From NCBI RefSeq assembly GCF_030581075.1, contig NZ_JAUQSW010000001.1, forward strand, positions 620,001 through 684,000: a stretch of 64,000 bases of DNA. The letters run 5' to 3'. This DNA comes from Hymenobacter cheonanensis (GTDB lineage Bacteria > Bacteroidota > Bacteroidia > Cytophagales > Hymenobacteraceae). Shown here in pieces: positions 32,143 through 40,117 of this stretch (positions are counted from its first letter, which is position 1; each line of letters begins with the position of its first letter). The notes below the pieces were generated by a model, which ran no database searches, had not been told where the DNA came from, and saw only the letters and a list, made by a program, of their open reading frames with translations. The position numbers were made by a program, and so were the translations under genes.

Positions 32143-32718
32143 ATGAGAAAGCTCCGAATCATCGCCCACATTTCCCTAGACGGAGTCATTCAGCATGATG
32201 CGGCGGACGGCTTCGCGCATGGCGACTGGACGACTCCCTACCGCTCGCCGGCGGGGCTAGCAGCCGTTGTCGAAGCCCAGGGCGCGCCGTTTGAGCTGCT
32301 ACTGGGACGCCGCACCTACGATGCCTGGGCCAGCTATTGGCCCACAGCCGGGGACAGTGCCGTAGCGAAGGGGCTGAATGCGGCGACAAAACACGTTGCC
32401 ACCCACCGGCCGGAAAGCCTCGACTGGGGGCCGGTCGAGCACTTAGGCCCGGACGTGCTGGCGGGTATTCATCGCCTCAAAGCAACGGCTGGCCCGGACC
32501 TGATTGTCTGGGGAAGCACAACCCTGACCTGCGTCTTGCTCGGCGAGGGGCTTGTAGACGAGGTGATACTGCTGGTTTACCCGGTGTTGCTGGGGCAGGG
32601 CAAACGGTTTTTCTCGGCTGAGGCCGACCCGCGCGCGCTGGCACTCGTCAGCACCCAGGTGACCCCCACGGGCGTACTTCTCAACCGGTACCGCTACCTG
32701 GGCGCGCTGCGCACCTGA
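32143..32718 (+). CDS. DHFR/RibD C-terminal-family reductase
   Basis: A 191-residue protein. RIIAHISLDGVIQ near the N-terminus, LLLGRRTYDAW at about 53-63, LIVWGSTTLTCVLL at about 127-140 and DEVILLVYPVLLGQGKRFF near 145-163 match the RibD-C/dihydrofolate-reductase-like family (YyaP/YwjB type). The substrate is unknown. It sits between umuD and umuC, an unusual location that suggests cotranscription with the mutagenic polymerase genes. Confidence 0.8.
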   Translation: MRKLRIIAHISLDGVIQHDAADGFAHGDWTTPYRSPAGLAAVVEAQGAPFELLLGRRTYDAWASYWPTAGDSAVAKGLNAATKHVATHRPESLDWGPVEHLGPDVLAGIHRLKATAGPDLIVWGSTTLTCVLLGEGLVDEVILLVYPVLLGQGKRFFSAEADPRALALVSTQVTPTGVLLNRYRYLGALRT

Positions 32719-32822
32719 GAGTCGAGCGGCGCCCAATCGAAGGGAGCCTAACACAGGCGTGTAACTGAATCAATTAACAAGCTGCTTGCGCTTGCCTATT
32801 ACCCACTACCTGTTAATTAAGT

Positions 32823-34157
32823 ATGTTCGGGCTAGTCGACTGCAACAACTTCTACGTGAGCTGCGAGCGGGTTTTTCAGCCGCGGCTGGAAGGGCAGCCC
32901 GTAGTTGTGTTGAGCAACAATGACGGGTGCATCATCTCGCGCTCGGCCGAGGCGAAGTCGCTGGGGCTGAAGATGGGCGACCCCTATTTTCAGGTGAAGG
33001 AGCAGTTGCGTCAGCAGCAAGTGCAGGTGTTTTCCAGTAACTACACGCTCTACGGGGACATGAGCCGGCGCGTGATGCACTACCTGGGAGCATCGGTGCC
33101 GGGCGTGGAAATCTACTCCATTGACGAGGCCTTTCTGGATTTGGGTGGCCTGCAGCGGCACCTGACGCCCTACCTAGGCGATCTGGACGCGCTGGCCCGG
33201 CGGCTGCGGGCAGGCGTGAAGGCGCGCACGGGGATTCCGACCTGCGTGGGGGTGGCCCCGACCAAGACGCTGGCCAAGCTGGCGAACCGGCTGGCCAAGA
33301 AAGACCCAGGCCTGGCCGGGGTGCTATACCTGGACTCGGCGGAGCGGCGGGCCTGGGCGCTGGGTCAGGTGGCGGTGGGCGATGTGTGGGGCGTGGGGCG
33401 GCAGTACGCCCAGAAGCTGACGGCGGCGGGCGTGGACTCGGCGGCCGACCTGGCGCGGGTGAGCGAGGCCTGGGCGCGCAAGCACCTGGGCGGCGTGGTG
33501 GGGGCCCGGTTGGTGCGCGAGCTGCAAGGGTTTCCGTGCGCGGGGCTGGCCCCGAGTGAGGACGGGACGCTGCACCGGCAGAGCATCAGCTGCTCGCGCA
33601 CATTCGGGCGGCCGTTGCGGGAGCGGGAATTGGTGCTGGGGGCAGTGGCCTCGTTTGTGGCGCGGGCGGCCGAGAAGCTACGGCGGCAGGGTGAGCTGGC
33701 GCACATGCTGACGGTGTTTATCAGCAAGAACCGCTTCGGGCCGGACGCTGATGCAGCAGGTGGGCACTCGCGCTCGGCGGTGCTGACGCTGCCGGTGCCC
33801 ACGAGCGACACGCGGGAGCTGACGGCGCGGGCCGGGCAGCTGCTGGCGCGGCTGTGGGAGCCGGGGGTGAGCTACGTAAAAGCGGGTGTGGTACTGGCGG
33901 GCCTGGAGCCGCCGGGCGGGCAGCAGCTCGGGCTGTTTGAAGCGACGGTAGCCGCGAAGCCCGCGGCGGTGGAGCCGCGCGGGGCACAGCTAATGGCGAC
34001 GCTGGACGGACTGAACGAACGGTTTGGGCGCGGCACGGTGCGGCTGGCGGCAGCGCTAGGGCCGAACGGAGGCGGGCCGGCGCCCTGGCAAGGGCAGGCG
34101 GCGTGGCGCACGCCAGCCTATACGACCCGCCTGGAAGACCTGCTGACGGTGAGCTGA
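32823..34157 (+). CDS. umuC: UmuC-like Y-family DNA polymerase
   Basis: A 444-residue protein. FGLVDCNNFYVSCERVF at the N-terminus (catalytic Asp) and YSIDEAFLD near residue 100 (the acidic pair) are the Y-family active site. PTKTLAKLANRLAKKDP and the helix-hairpin-helix region DVWGVGRQYAQKL follow. A little-finger domain and the UmuC-specific C-terminus (GTVRLAAALG) complete it. It copies past DNA lesions at the cost of accuracy, together with processed UmuD. Third gene of the umuD cluster. Confidence 0.92.
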   Translation: MFGLVDCNNFYVSCERVFQPRLEGQPVVVLSNNDGCIISRSAEAKSLGLKMGDPYFQVKEQLRQQQVQVFSSNYTLYGDMSRRVMHYLGASVPGVEIYSIDEAFLDLGGLQRHLTPYLGDLDALARRLRAGVKARTGIPTCVGVAPTKTLAKLANRLAKKDPGLAGVLYLDSAERRAWALGQVAVGDVWGVGRQYAQKLTAAGVDSAADLARVSEAWARKHLGGVVGARLVRELQGFPCAGLAPSEDGTLHRQSISCSRTFGRPLRERELVLGAVASFVARAAEKLRRQGELAHMLTVFISKNRFGPDADAAGGHSRSAVLTLPVPTSDTRELTARAGQLLARLWEPGVSYVKAGVVLAGLEPPGGQQLGLFEATVAAKPAAVEPRGAQLMATLDGLNERFGRGTVRLAAALGPNGGGPAPWQGQAAWRTPAYTTRLEDLLTVS

Positions 34158-34184
34158 CTATTAAATGACCTTATCTAGTACAAC

Positions 34185-34523
34185 ATGGCCTTTCCGATAC
34201 CACCGGCCCATCTGCCTGGGGCCAAGCCTGACTACCCGATTTGTAACCGCGGCGTAGTAAGGCGAATGCATAACAGGCGCATTACAATGGTAGTGCTGCC
34301 TAACGGGGACTGCTACACGCATTTCGCGGTGGCGCTGCAACCTGGCGAAGCGGATGAACTGCGGCGGGAGGGGCATGTAGATTCGGTAATAGACTACATT
34401 TTGCGGGACCGGGTACGGTACTGGGTGTTAGTACTAAAGAAAGAAACCTTTGATGCGATGATTAGCGGCTGGGGCGACTTGCAGGCGCAGGCGCAGCGAC
34501 GGCGCATACAGAAACGAGCGTAG
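34185..34523 (+). CDS. Hypothetical protein after umuC
   Basis: A 112-residue protein beginning MAFPIPPAHLPGAKPDYP. It is mixed alpha/beta with a basic tail (AQAQRRRIQKRA). It contains TMVVLPNGDCYTHFAVALQ and VRYWVLVLKKETFDAMISGW. The family is not recognised. It lies 27 bases after umuC on the same strand, but whether they are cotranscribed is not clear. Confidence 0.45.
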   Translation: MAFPIPPAHLPGAKPDYPICNRGVVRRMHNRRITMVVLPNGDCYTHFAVALQPGEADELRREGHVDSVIDYILRDRVRYWVLVLKKETFDAMISGWGDLQAQAQRRRIQKRA

Positions 34524-34570
34524 CAATACTTTAGGCCTGCTCCTTGGACCACTTGCAGTAGCTTAGCCAC

Positions 34571-35122
34571 ATGAAAAAAGCATACATGCTGGCGCTGCTA
34601 TTTTTAGCTTCCTGTGCGCTATCTGACTGGCAGACGTTTGCCGTAGACAAGCACGTAACAGTGCAGCTGCCTGAGCAACCTAAGCTTGTCGATGTGAGTG
34701 GTATGCCCTTCCCTTCATCTGCCACACGGCAAATAGCTACTAGCCCAAGTGTGCGCGTTTTTTCTGCTAAAGGTAACTCGTGCGTTTACGGTATTATTGT
34801 GAATAGCAATGCCCTACCTGCCGTTCCAAGGCAGCCGTTTGAGCGCGATTTGTTTTATACTAACGGTATTCAGAATGTACTTGAGCGGGAGCATAACGCT
34901 TTGCTAGCTCGCTCAACCTTTTTCACACGCGCAGGCAAGGGGGTTGAAGTTACTTTCAGTAATAAGTCTAGTTCAACGAATCAGGTCTTTATTCAGCACC
35001 TCCGCACAGTGCTAGTGGGTCGGGCTTCTTATACTTTTTCCTTTTTAGCTCGTGACGACAATGCTGCTAGTGCCACTGAGCAGCGCCACCGTTTTTTTAA
35101 CTCCATCACGGTAAAGCCATAA
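34571..35122 (+). CDS. Lipoprotein, paralogue of the one at 40255
   Basis: A 183-residue lipoprotein (lipobox LASCALS). The mature part starts DWQTFAVDKHVTVQLPEQP and ends HRFFNSITVKP. The protein at 40255-40794 has the same opening (RQQFALDARVTVELPNQP) and closing (QRLFLNSITVNP), so they are clear paralogues. Both sit in the same local gene order. TAGCTTAG lies 12 bases before the ATG, a likely -7 box. Function unknown; envelope location by lipobox. Confidence 0.65.
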   Translation: MKKAYMLALLFLASCALSDWQTFAVDKHVTVQLPEQPKLVDVSGMPFPSSATRQIATSPSVRVFSAKGNSCVYGIIVNSNALPAVPRQPFERDLFYTNGIQNVLEREHNALLARSTFFTRAGKGVEVTFSNKSSSTNQVFIQHLRTVLVGRASYTFSFLARDDNAASATEQRHRFFNSITVKP

Positions 35123-35123
35123 C

Positions 35124-35145
35124 CTGCCGCTGGGGTGTCGAATAG
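35124..35145 (+). repeat. RHH type A tail remnant (short)
   Basis: TGCCGCTGGGGTGTCGAATAG matches the last codons (R-L-G-V-E-stop) of the RHH tails at 39547 and 40183. It directly follows the lipoprotein stop and is followed by a TATCTTAG box and the next gene. Confidence 0.45.
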
Positions 35146-35169
35146 CCCCAGCCATATATCTTAGCGGGC

Positions 35170-35625
35170 ATGAAACATCTACTACTCGCGGGATTGTTAG
35201 CCGTGGGCCTCAGCGGCTGCGGCAGTTCGGCTCCTACCAAAGCAGTCGTTATCGACTACAAAAAGGAAGACAATCCGCAGGCGCTCGCTCAATTCATACG
35301 CAGTGCTACCCCCGCCCATCGCGTACCGATAGTGTATTTCTATGCCGACTGGTGCGGGCCATGCCGTCGCTTTCGGGCAACACTGCCTAGTGAGCAAGTG
35401 GACGACGCATTACAGCAAGCCGCCATAATTAAAGTCAATGTGGATAGCTGCCAGGACTTGGTCGCTTACTATCATTTAACGGCTATACCGGCCTTCGTGA
35501 AGGTAGATGCGCAGGGTCAACCCTTAGCAGTTATAACTAGTGATAAATGGAAAGAAGATGAGCCGGCGGAAATTGCGCCAGTGATGGAAAAGCTGGTAAA
35601 TACGGCCGCTTACGATTTAAAGTAG
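35170..35625 (+). CDS. Thioredoxin-fold lipoprotein
   Basis: A 151-residue lipoprotein (lipobox GLSGC). The thioredoxin domain has the strand VPIVYFYADWCGPCRRF at about 54-70 with the CGPC active site and the cis-Pro segment TAIPAFVKVD. It should catalyse disulphide reduction or exchange in the periplasm, or bind a specific client. TATCTTAG lies 13 bases before the start. It is part of the cassette-like array, followed one base after its stop by an RHH tail. Confidence 0.8.
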   Translation: MKHLLLAGLLAVGLSGCGSSAPTKAVVIDYKKEDNPQALAQFIRSATPAHRVPIVYFYADWCGPCRRFRATLPSEQVDDALQQAAIIKVNVDSCQDLVAYYHLTAIPAFVKVDAQGQPLAVITSDKWKEDEPAEIAPVMEKLVNTAAYDLK

Positions 35626-35703
35626 AAGTTAGGCCAACTCGCCAGCGCCGTCCGGCTGGGGCGGAGCGAGTACATTATTGTGAAGCTGGGACTAGGCAAG
35701 TAG
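35626..35703 (+). pseudogene. RHH remnant, type B tail
   Basis: Directly after the thioredoxin stop the frame reads KLGQLASAVRLGRSEYIIVK, then LGLGK and stop. It is the C-terminal half of an RHH-type protein of the SFTDAEYEKLGELA...RLGRSEYI family. Two further copies are at 38886 and 40800. No start or ribbon strand remains. Confidence 0.6.
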
Positions 35704-35714
35704 TTTTCTTAGTT

Positions 35715-36500
35715 ATGCTTACTCCTAAACGAGATAGAGTCTTGCGTGAGGCAATAAAGCGCTACGGGATGAGTGAAGAGAAATTTCACTTTGCACTAGG
35801 TGAAGGGCAGATGCAAATCATATACAAGCCAGAAGGCTTCTATTTTCGATTGGTACCATCTCGGCCCCCAGCTTCAACTTCTATCTTATATATTTATTCA
35901 ACACCCGATAAAAGTACGCTCACAGTAGTTCCTACAAAGGAAGTCTATCTTATTGCGGAAAGCTGGGATGATGCAGAGGCGGCTTTTGAAAGCTGGCTTA
36001 CTTGGATAAAAGAGGAGTATCACGAGCAAACGAGATACGAACAAGCAGCAATCGAGGAAGAACGTGATATTTGGGACGCGGTAAATTCAGTGCATGATGA
36101 ACCTGATGAGCCACTTGCCCATCTGCACCCAACTATCTAAAAAGCAGCTAACTCCCTCTACACCACCAACCATTACTCTCAAGCTATTCATGTGGCTTGC
36201 ATCGCATTAGAGAAGGTCATCCAAGCAAAGGGCGGCCAGTCGGCTAGCGTGACGGGCACAGCACTAATAGGAAAGGTTTTTCCAAAAGATAATCCGATAA
36301 TCAGTCTCTCCGACGACCAGGGCGAACGGGAAGGCTATGGCTTTCTATATCGTGGGTTGCTGCAAGCTATCCGCAATTACTACGCCCATAACCTGACCGA
36401 GATACCCGCTGCCCGCGCCCTAGAGTAGCTTGGCTTTATTAGCGCCCTGTTCTACAAACTGGACGAGGCCCAGCCCACGGTGGCGCCAACTACTCCCTAG
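35715..36500 (+). pseudogene. TIGR02391-type protein with two in-frame stops
   Basis: A single frame from ATG 35715 to TAG 36500, broken by TAA at 36138-36140 and TAG at 36426-36428. Before the first stop: MLTPKRDRVLREAIKRYGMS ... HLHPTI. After it: SQAIHVACIALEKVIQAK, YRGLLQAIRNYYAHNLTE and LGFISALFYKLDEAQP. It aligns along its whole length with the intact protein at 40920-41726. The last domain resembles the TIGR02391 (Ymh) family, which carries an HEPN-like R-N-x-x-A-H motif (RNYYAH). Confidence 0.75.
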
Positions 36501-36536
36501 ATATCACTCGATGAAGCCCACCGCCTAGGCGTAGGG
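36501..36536 (+). pseudogene. RHH type A tail remnant
   Basis: Immediately after the final stop the frame reads ISLDEAHRLGVG, the C-terminal end of a type A RHH protein. The intact paralogue at 40920 is followed by the same kind of tail, which shows that gene and tail were duplicated together. Confidence 0.55.
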
Positions 36537-36582
36537 TGGTTCACCACTAGCTCTGTAATGCTTGTGCATTCAAGAGCGATAA

Positions 36583-37014
36583 GTGATAGAGCTAAAGCCC
36601 CCTAGTTCCAAACCCGCTACTTTGATTCACTCTGCTCTTTTCCCCTTTGCACTCGGTATAATTATGGGCGTAATCACCCTACGCCGGATAATATTTGCAC
36701 GTCGATTGCAGCGCACCGGCGTTGAAGTTCTGGGCCAGGTAGTTCGCCAGCGAGAGGTAAGCAGTCGTAGTGGCCCCTACTTCATCCCAACTATTCGCTT
36801 CACTACCTGGCTTGGGCAACTTATTGAAGCTGAAAGCGCAGGACAATCCAATAACTTGGAGTTCTTTGATGGCGATGAAGTAATTGTGTTCTATGATCCT
36901 AACCATCCTGCCATATTTCTATTGGCTCAAGAATTGAATCTTCGTAGCAAATATGCTCAGTTGGCCCTAGTTGCGTTCTTGTTTATGGCCGCTTTGGCTA
37001 GTGCGATGCAATAA
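36583..37014 (+). CDS. DUF3592-like membrane protein
   Basis: 143 residues from a GTG start at 36583; an internal ATG at 36663 is an alternative. The first membrane helix is at about 17-35 and the last at about 122-140. Between them is a soluble domain with VEVLGQVVRQREVSSRSGPY, IPTIRFTTWLGQLIEAES and DEVIVFYDPNHPAIFLL. The latter matches the GxxVxVxYDPxxP signature of DUF3592 proteins. It is probably an inner-membrane protein with its domain outside. Function unknown. Confidence 0.65.
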   Translation: MIELKPPSSKPATLIHSALFPFALGIIMGVITLRRIIFARRLQRTGVEVLGQVVRQREVSSRSGPYFIPTIRFTTWLGQLIEAESAGQSNNLEFFDGDEVIVFYDPNHPAIFLLAQELNLRSKYAQLALVAFLFMAALASAMQ

Positions 37015-37046
37015 TCTACGGTACGGCTCCCCACCCCTCCCCCCCG

Positions 37047-37078
37047 TTGTTACCCCGCCGCCTGGGCATAGAGTAATA
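37047..37078 (+). repeat. Degenerate RHH type A tail / array junction
   Basis: TTGTTACCCCGCCGCCTGGG followed by CATAGAGTAATAG is nearly the same as the junctions at 38357 and 39710. It resembles the codons for EARRLGVE-stop with the first codons changed. TACCTTCG and the next start codon follow within 22 bases. Confidence 0.5.
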
Positions 37079-37086
37079 GCCTACAC

Positions 37087-37094
37087 TACCTTCG
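37087..37094 (+). promoter_or_regulatory. -7 box TACCTTCG, leaderless spacing
   Basis: TACCTTCG starts exactly 13 bases before ATG 37100. The same box with the same spacing precedes the starts at 38410, 39765 and 41795, and TATCTTAG does so at 35170. With the usual distance from box to transcription start, the mRNA would begin at or next to the ATG. Confidence 0.55.
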
Positions 37095-37099
37095 CAGAC

Positions 37100-37612
37100 A
37101 TGAAAAAAGTACTACTTGCCGCTGGACTGCTGGTGGGGCTGGCGGGCTGCGGTGGGGGTGACACCAACAATCAGCCCACCGCTACCGATTCTGCTATGAA
37201 CGGCTTGTATAAGGTCCGGCTGCGAGGTCGACAGCCAGTGGTAGCAGACAGCTCGAATAATTACCACTCCAGTGCAACGCACGATGAAGCAACAGCCGAT
37301 ACAGTTAGCAAAACTGTCACAGTGGCCGATACAGCTACCCGCCCCCTACGTGCCAGTGAGCGTGCCCAATTAATCAAACAGCTTAATAAACAGAGGATAG
37401 CCTTGAATGCCACCGCAGTAAAGCTGCGTAAGGATACCACTTGGTTAAGGGCGCAGTTAGCATTGCCCTCATCGGCGAAGGAACACGCGCGCTACGAGCA
37501 GTTGATGCTGGGGCAGCGACAACAGGCTATTAAATTTTTGCTCGCCCGAAAAGGCTGGCGACAAAATATGGCAGCATTCGAGCGGGGTCGGCGGCTCTTG
37601 TCGTTTCGATGA
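37100..37612 (+). CDS. Lipoprotein with charged helical C-terminus
   Basis: 170 residues from ATG 37100; a longer frame upstream reads through the junction repeat. Lipobox GLAGC. A Thr/Ser-rich linker follows to about residue 90. Then comes a helical, basic region (RASERAQLIKQLNKQRIALN ... LLARKGWRQNMAAFERGRRL). It overlaps the next gene by 4 bases (ATGA), so they are coupled. Function unknown. Confidence 0.55.
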   Translation: MKKVLLAAGLLVGLAGCGGGDTNNQPTATDSAMNGLYKVRLRGRQPVVADSSNNYHSSATHDEATADTVSKTVTVADTATRPLRASERAQLIKQLNKQRIALNATAVKLRKDTTWLRAQLALPSSAKEHARYEQLMLGQRQQAIKFLLARKGWRQNMAAFERGRRLLSFR

Positions 37613-37971
37613 AGCCCGCCGCCCTACTAGCCGCCCTGTGCTTCGCCGCTCATGGACAGCCCCCCAGTCCTGTGGGCCACTGGCGGGTTGACCACTACGA
37701 GAAAGGCAATTCTACGATGCACTGCTACGAGTGCCCCACCATCACCTTCCGGCCAAATGGTACCGGCAAGATGCACCTGACGAACGGACAGCTAGTATCC
37801 TTTGCTTGGCAACAGAAAGGTGGGACTCTACTAGTACGCGCTCCCCAGGGTACATATCTCGCCTTAGCCAACGGCACCTACCAGCTAGCTGTTTCTACTG
37901 ACCGGCAAGGGGAGCGCACGCTTAGTCTAGCCCGAGGCACCGAGTTCAGGTGCGTATTTACGGCTGAGTAA
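37609..37971 (+). CDS. Small secreted lipocalin-like protein
   Basis: A 120-residue protein with signal peptide MKPAALLAALCFAAHG. The segments VGHWRVDHYEKGN, ITFRPNGTGKMHL and FAWQQKGGTLLVRAPQGTY, followed by LAVSTDRQGERTLSL, resemble lipocalin-like or DUF4488-type domains of Bacteroidota (opening GxW and a TFxxNGTG strand). Translation is coupled to the preceding lipoprotein. Ligand unknown. Confidence 0.55.
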   Translation: MKPAALLAALCFAAHGQPPSPVGHWRVDHYEKGNSTMHCYECPTITFRPNGTGKMHLTNGQLVSFAWQQKGGTLLVRAPQGTYLALANGTYQLAVSTDRQGERTLSLARGTEFRCVFTAE

Positions 37972-38058
37972 CCTAGCAACTCCACCCGCCCAACCCAAAC
38001 CCCACCCGCCACAACCGGGACGGGGGAGTGTGTTTTTTTAAAAAAAGCCACCAGAACC

Positions 38059-38190
38059 ATGCTGCAAATAATCAACCACCTGCTACTAGTTACCGCATCA
38101 TGCGTCGGCCTATACGCCGTGGGCCGTTTGTTCTATGTCGCAGGCTCGGCACCTACCTCCGTAGAAAGGGAGCGCAGACAGCCTCGATAA
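38059..38190 (+). CDS. 43-residue single-pass membrane protein
   Basis: ATG 38059 to TAA 38190. One hydrophobic segment (LLLVTASCVGLYAVGRLFYV) is followed by a basic tail (VERERRQPR). It lies in the gap between two array genes and is followed by a terminator at 38322. The membrane helix is clear, but no homologue is recognised. Confidence 0.35.
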   Translation: MLQIINHLLLVTASCVGLYAVGRLFYVAGSAPTSVERERRQPR

Positions 38191-38321
38191 TACCCGACCC
38201 ATTACCTTCACGTAGCAGCACGCCCGCGCAGGGGCGGGTCGTGGGGCGCACAACTGCTCTGGAGCTTTGCTCTGACACTAACTCCTACGACTGGTTGACA
38301 TTTCGTGACACTTGTTGTACT

Positions 38322-38358
38322 AGCCCCGCGCTCCCCATAGGAGCCGGGGCTTCTTTTT
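38322..38358 (+). terminator. Rho-independent terminator
   Basis: AGCCCCG at the left pairs with CGGGGCT at the right, with an inner GCTCC/GGAGC extension, and is followed by TCTTTTTGTT. It ends transcription of the unit that starts at 37100 and overlaps the beginning of the next junction repeat. Confidence 0.7.
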
Positions 38359-38387
38359 GTTACCCCGCCGCCTAGGTGTAGAATAGT
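38357..38387 (+). repeat. Degenerate RHH type A tail / array junction
   Basis: TGTTACCCCGCCGCCTAGGT and then GTAGAATAG; compare 37047 and 39710. The next gene's TACCTTCG box (38397-38404) stands 13 bases before ATG 38410. Confidence 0.5.
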
Positions 38388-38409
38388 CTACCAGCATACC
38401 TTCGCAAGT

Positions 38410-38883
38410 ATGAAACACCTGCTATTCGCCCTTTTCTTTTTCACTACCCTTACGCCACTCTTGGCACAGACACCAGAAGCAGAGCCCCCTAAAGGGTCAA
38501 ACGCGGTCTTGGTTACCACTACGGATAGCGTGGGGCTGGCTTGGCGCAGAATTCGTGAAGCACTTCTGGGCCAAGGGTATGGGTTAGCGCAGAGCGATGC
38601 CGAGATGCATTCCTTTGTCACTACCCCAAAAGCACTAAGCGCTGGCAAAACACTGACAGTAACCGGATTTGTATCTAAAGGGGAAGCGGGTGGAGTGGTT
38701 GTTTCGCTATCTGGCTCCTACATCCTAGTTGTGCCTACAACGCGTGGCCACAACGAGATGACCCGGCAAGTTGCTTGGAAAAGTGGCGCCTTTGGCAGCG
38801 ATAAAGCTATGTTCAGGCAGCTTGAGCAAATAGCGAAAGCTTACCCTGGCCAAAGCAAAACGCTCACTTACACAATCCGCTAA
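38410..38883 (+). CDS. Secreted protein of the array
   Basis: A 157-residue protein with signal peptide ending LLAQT. The mature domain has a regular alpha/beta pattern: SVGLAWRRIREALLGQGYGL, TLTVTGFVSKGEAGGVVVSL and FRQLEQIAKAYPGQSKTLTY. It resembles small periplasmic domains that share an AWxRIREALLxxGY opening, but no named family is certain. A type B RHH tail begins 2 bases after the stop. Confidence 0.5.
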   Translation: MKHLLFALFFFTTLTPLLAQTPEAEPPKGSNAVLVTTTDSVGLAWRRIREALLGQGYGLAQSDAEMHSFVTTPKALSAGKTLTVTGFVSKGEAGGVVVSLSGSYILVVPTTRGHNEMTRQVAWKSGAFGSDKAMFRQLEQIAKAYPGQSKTLTYTIR

Positions 38884-38885
38884 CC

Positions 38886-38996
38886 CGCACCCTCTCCTTT
38901 ACCGATGCCGAGTACGAGAAGTTAGGCGCCCTAGCCACTGCCGCCCAGCTGGGCAGGTCGGAATATATCATTGACCAGCTAGGGCTAGATAAATAG
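38886..38996 (+). pseudogene. RHH remnant, type B tail (longest copy)
   Basis: Reads RTLSFTDAEYEKLGALATAA, then QLGRSEYIIDQLGLDK and stop. It keeps the strand-like TLSFTDAEYEKL opening, so it is almost a whole RHH domain, but no start codon is present. It is the best-preserved type B copy. Confidence 0.6.
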
Positions 38997-39023
38997 CCTT
39001 GCCCAGCACTTCTACTACCTATT

Positions 39024-39527
39024 GTGCGAAGTACCTTACTCAGCGGCATACGACTTTTCTTTATCGCACTAGGTGGCTTTGTAGCGATGGGGCTACTACT
39101 GGGGCTGGGGCTGTCAATGGTAGGCGCCTACGAATATCATTTTGGCTTTAACAGGCAACGATGGCTCACCGGAGGCAGAACAGGCACATTTGGCATCAAC
39201 AACCCGCGCGCGAGTATGGCAGATGATGTGATGGCTCATTATCTCAAGCCAGGCATGACGCGGGCAGAAGTGGTGGCCTTACTTGGCTCACCCGACCGGG
39301 ACGGAATAGAAATGGTAGTACCTAGTAACGTTAGCCTACCTGACTCGCTAGGTGGTGAGAATGGGCATCTCAACATCGCTGGTTTTAACGAATGGCATCG
39401 TCTCAATGCCCAGCCTGATACGCTAATGCACTATTGGGTAGGCTGGGATATGATAGACCCCACTTCGATGCGGGTAGAGTTTGATGGCACAGGTAAGGTG
39501 AAACGGTATTGGGTAGGTCTACATTAG
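39024..39527 (+). CDS. Membrane-anchored BamE/SmpA-like protein
   Basis: 167 residues from GTG 39024. The first 35 residues form a hydrophobic anchor (IRLFFIALGGFVAMGLLLGL). The soluble part contains MAHYLKPGMTRAEVVALLGS followed by PDRD, the typical helix of the BamE/SmpA fold. The rest (WVGWDMIDPTSMRVEFDGTG KVKRYWV) supplies the beta sheet. It is probably periplasmic-facing. A specific partner cannot be told. Confidence 0.6.
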   Translation: MRSTLLSGIRLFFIALGGFVAMGLLLGLGLSMVGAYEYHFGFNRQRWLTGGRTGTFGINNPRASMADDVMAHYLKPGMTRAEVVALLGSPDRDGIEMVVPSNVSLPDSLGGENGHLNIAGFNEWHRLNAQPDTLMHYWVGWDMIDPTSMRVEFDGTGKVKRYWVGLH

Positions 39528-39578
39528 TTGCTTCGCTCGCTTGCCCTCGACGAAGCCCGCCACTTAGGGGTAGAATAG
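39528..39578 (+). pseudogene. RHH type A tail remnant
   Basis: Begins right after the stop of the preceding gene and reads LLRSLALDEARHLGVE and stop. It is 17 codons long and in one clean frame, with no start. Confidence 0.6.
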
Positions 39579-39583
39579 CCTCC

Positions 39584-39691
39584 ATGCCGCCGTTTCGTCG
39601 TCGCCTACGGTACCGCGTCCGCGTGGCCCCACCGTGGCTCATTGTTTTGATTCTAGCCTTATTCGTGCTACTCTGGTGGGGTAATCAGTAG
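39584..39691 (+). CDS. 35-residue membrane peptide
   Basis: ATG 39584 to TAG 39691 encodes a basic N-terminus (MPPFRRRLRYRVRV) and one hydrophobic helix (WLIVLILALFVLLWW). It is too short for confident calling, but the arginine-rich head and Trp-bordered helix are typical of small inner-membrane proteins. It occupies one slot of the array between two junction repeats. Confidence 0.35.
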   Translation: MPPFRRRLRYRVRVAPPWLIVLILALFVLLWWGNQ

Positions 39692-39709
39692 ATTGTCTCA
39701 CTACCCCCT

Positions 39710-39740
39710 TTGTTACCCCGCCGCTTGGGCTTGAAATAGC
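39710..39740 (+). repeat. Degenerate RHH type A tail / array junction
   Basis: TTGTTACCCCGCCGCTTGGG and then CTTGAAATAG. Third copy of the TGTTACCCCGCCGC variant. The next TACCTTCG box (39752-39759) lies 13 bases before ATG 39765. Confidence 0.5.
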
Positions 39741-39764
39741 CCCTGCCCCTATACCTTCGTGGGC

Positions 39765-40115
39765 ATGAAACGCCTACTACTTGCCCTACCGCTACTAACC
39801 GTTGCTTTCTCTTCCCACAGCCAAACAGCTCAGCCCACGGCATATGAGTTCCTAACGGTCGTAGAGCACGAGACGCAGTATTATAAGAGAGCAAAAATTG
39901 TGTTTGCGCCAGCTTTTCAGGGTAAATCAGAGTTGGGACTAGAGAGCTTACCCAGTTCTAACTCTGAAAAATTCCCTATTACGCTCGGCAAGAACTTAGA
40001 AGTTGTAAATAGCCAGTTAGAAGCACTCACAGTAGCCGGATGGGAGTTGGTACATGTTTCTTCTGAGGCAGTTAGTTCAAGCCACGAATACTTATTCCGT
40101 CGACGCAAACCTTAG
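39765..40115 (+). CDS. Secreted DUF4177-like protein
   Basis: 116 residues from ATG 39765 (an ATG two codons earlier is less well placed relative to the promoter box). Signal peptide ends SSHSQ. The domain is a strand YEFLTVVEHETQYYKRAKIV, a helix-strand NSQLEALTVAGWELVHVSSE and a final YLFRRRK. LxxLxxxGWELVxV...YxFKR is the DUF4177 signature. Function unknown. Confidence 0.6.
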   Translation: MKRLLLALPLLTVAFSSHSQTAQPTAYEFLTVVEHETQYYKRAKIVFAPAFQGKSELGLESLPSSNSEKFPITLGKNLEVVNSQLEALTVAGWELVHVSSEAVSSSHEYLFRRRKP

Positions 40116-40117
40116 CC

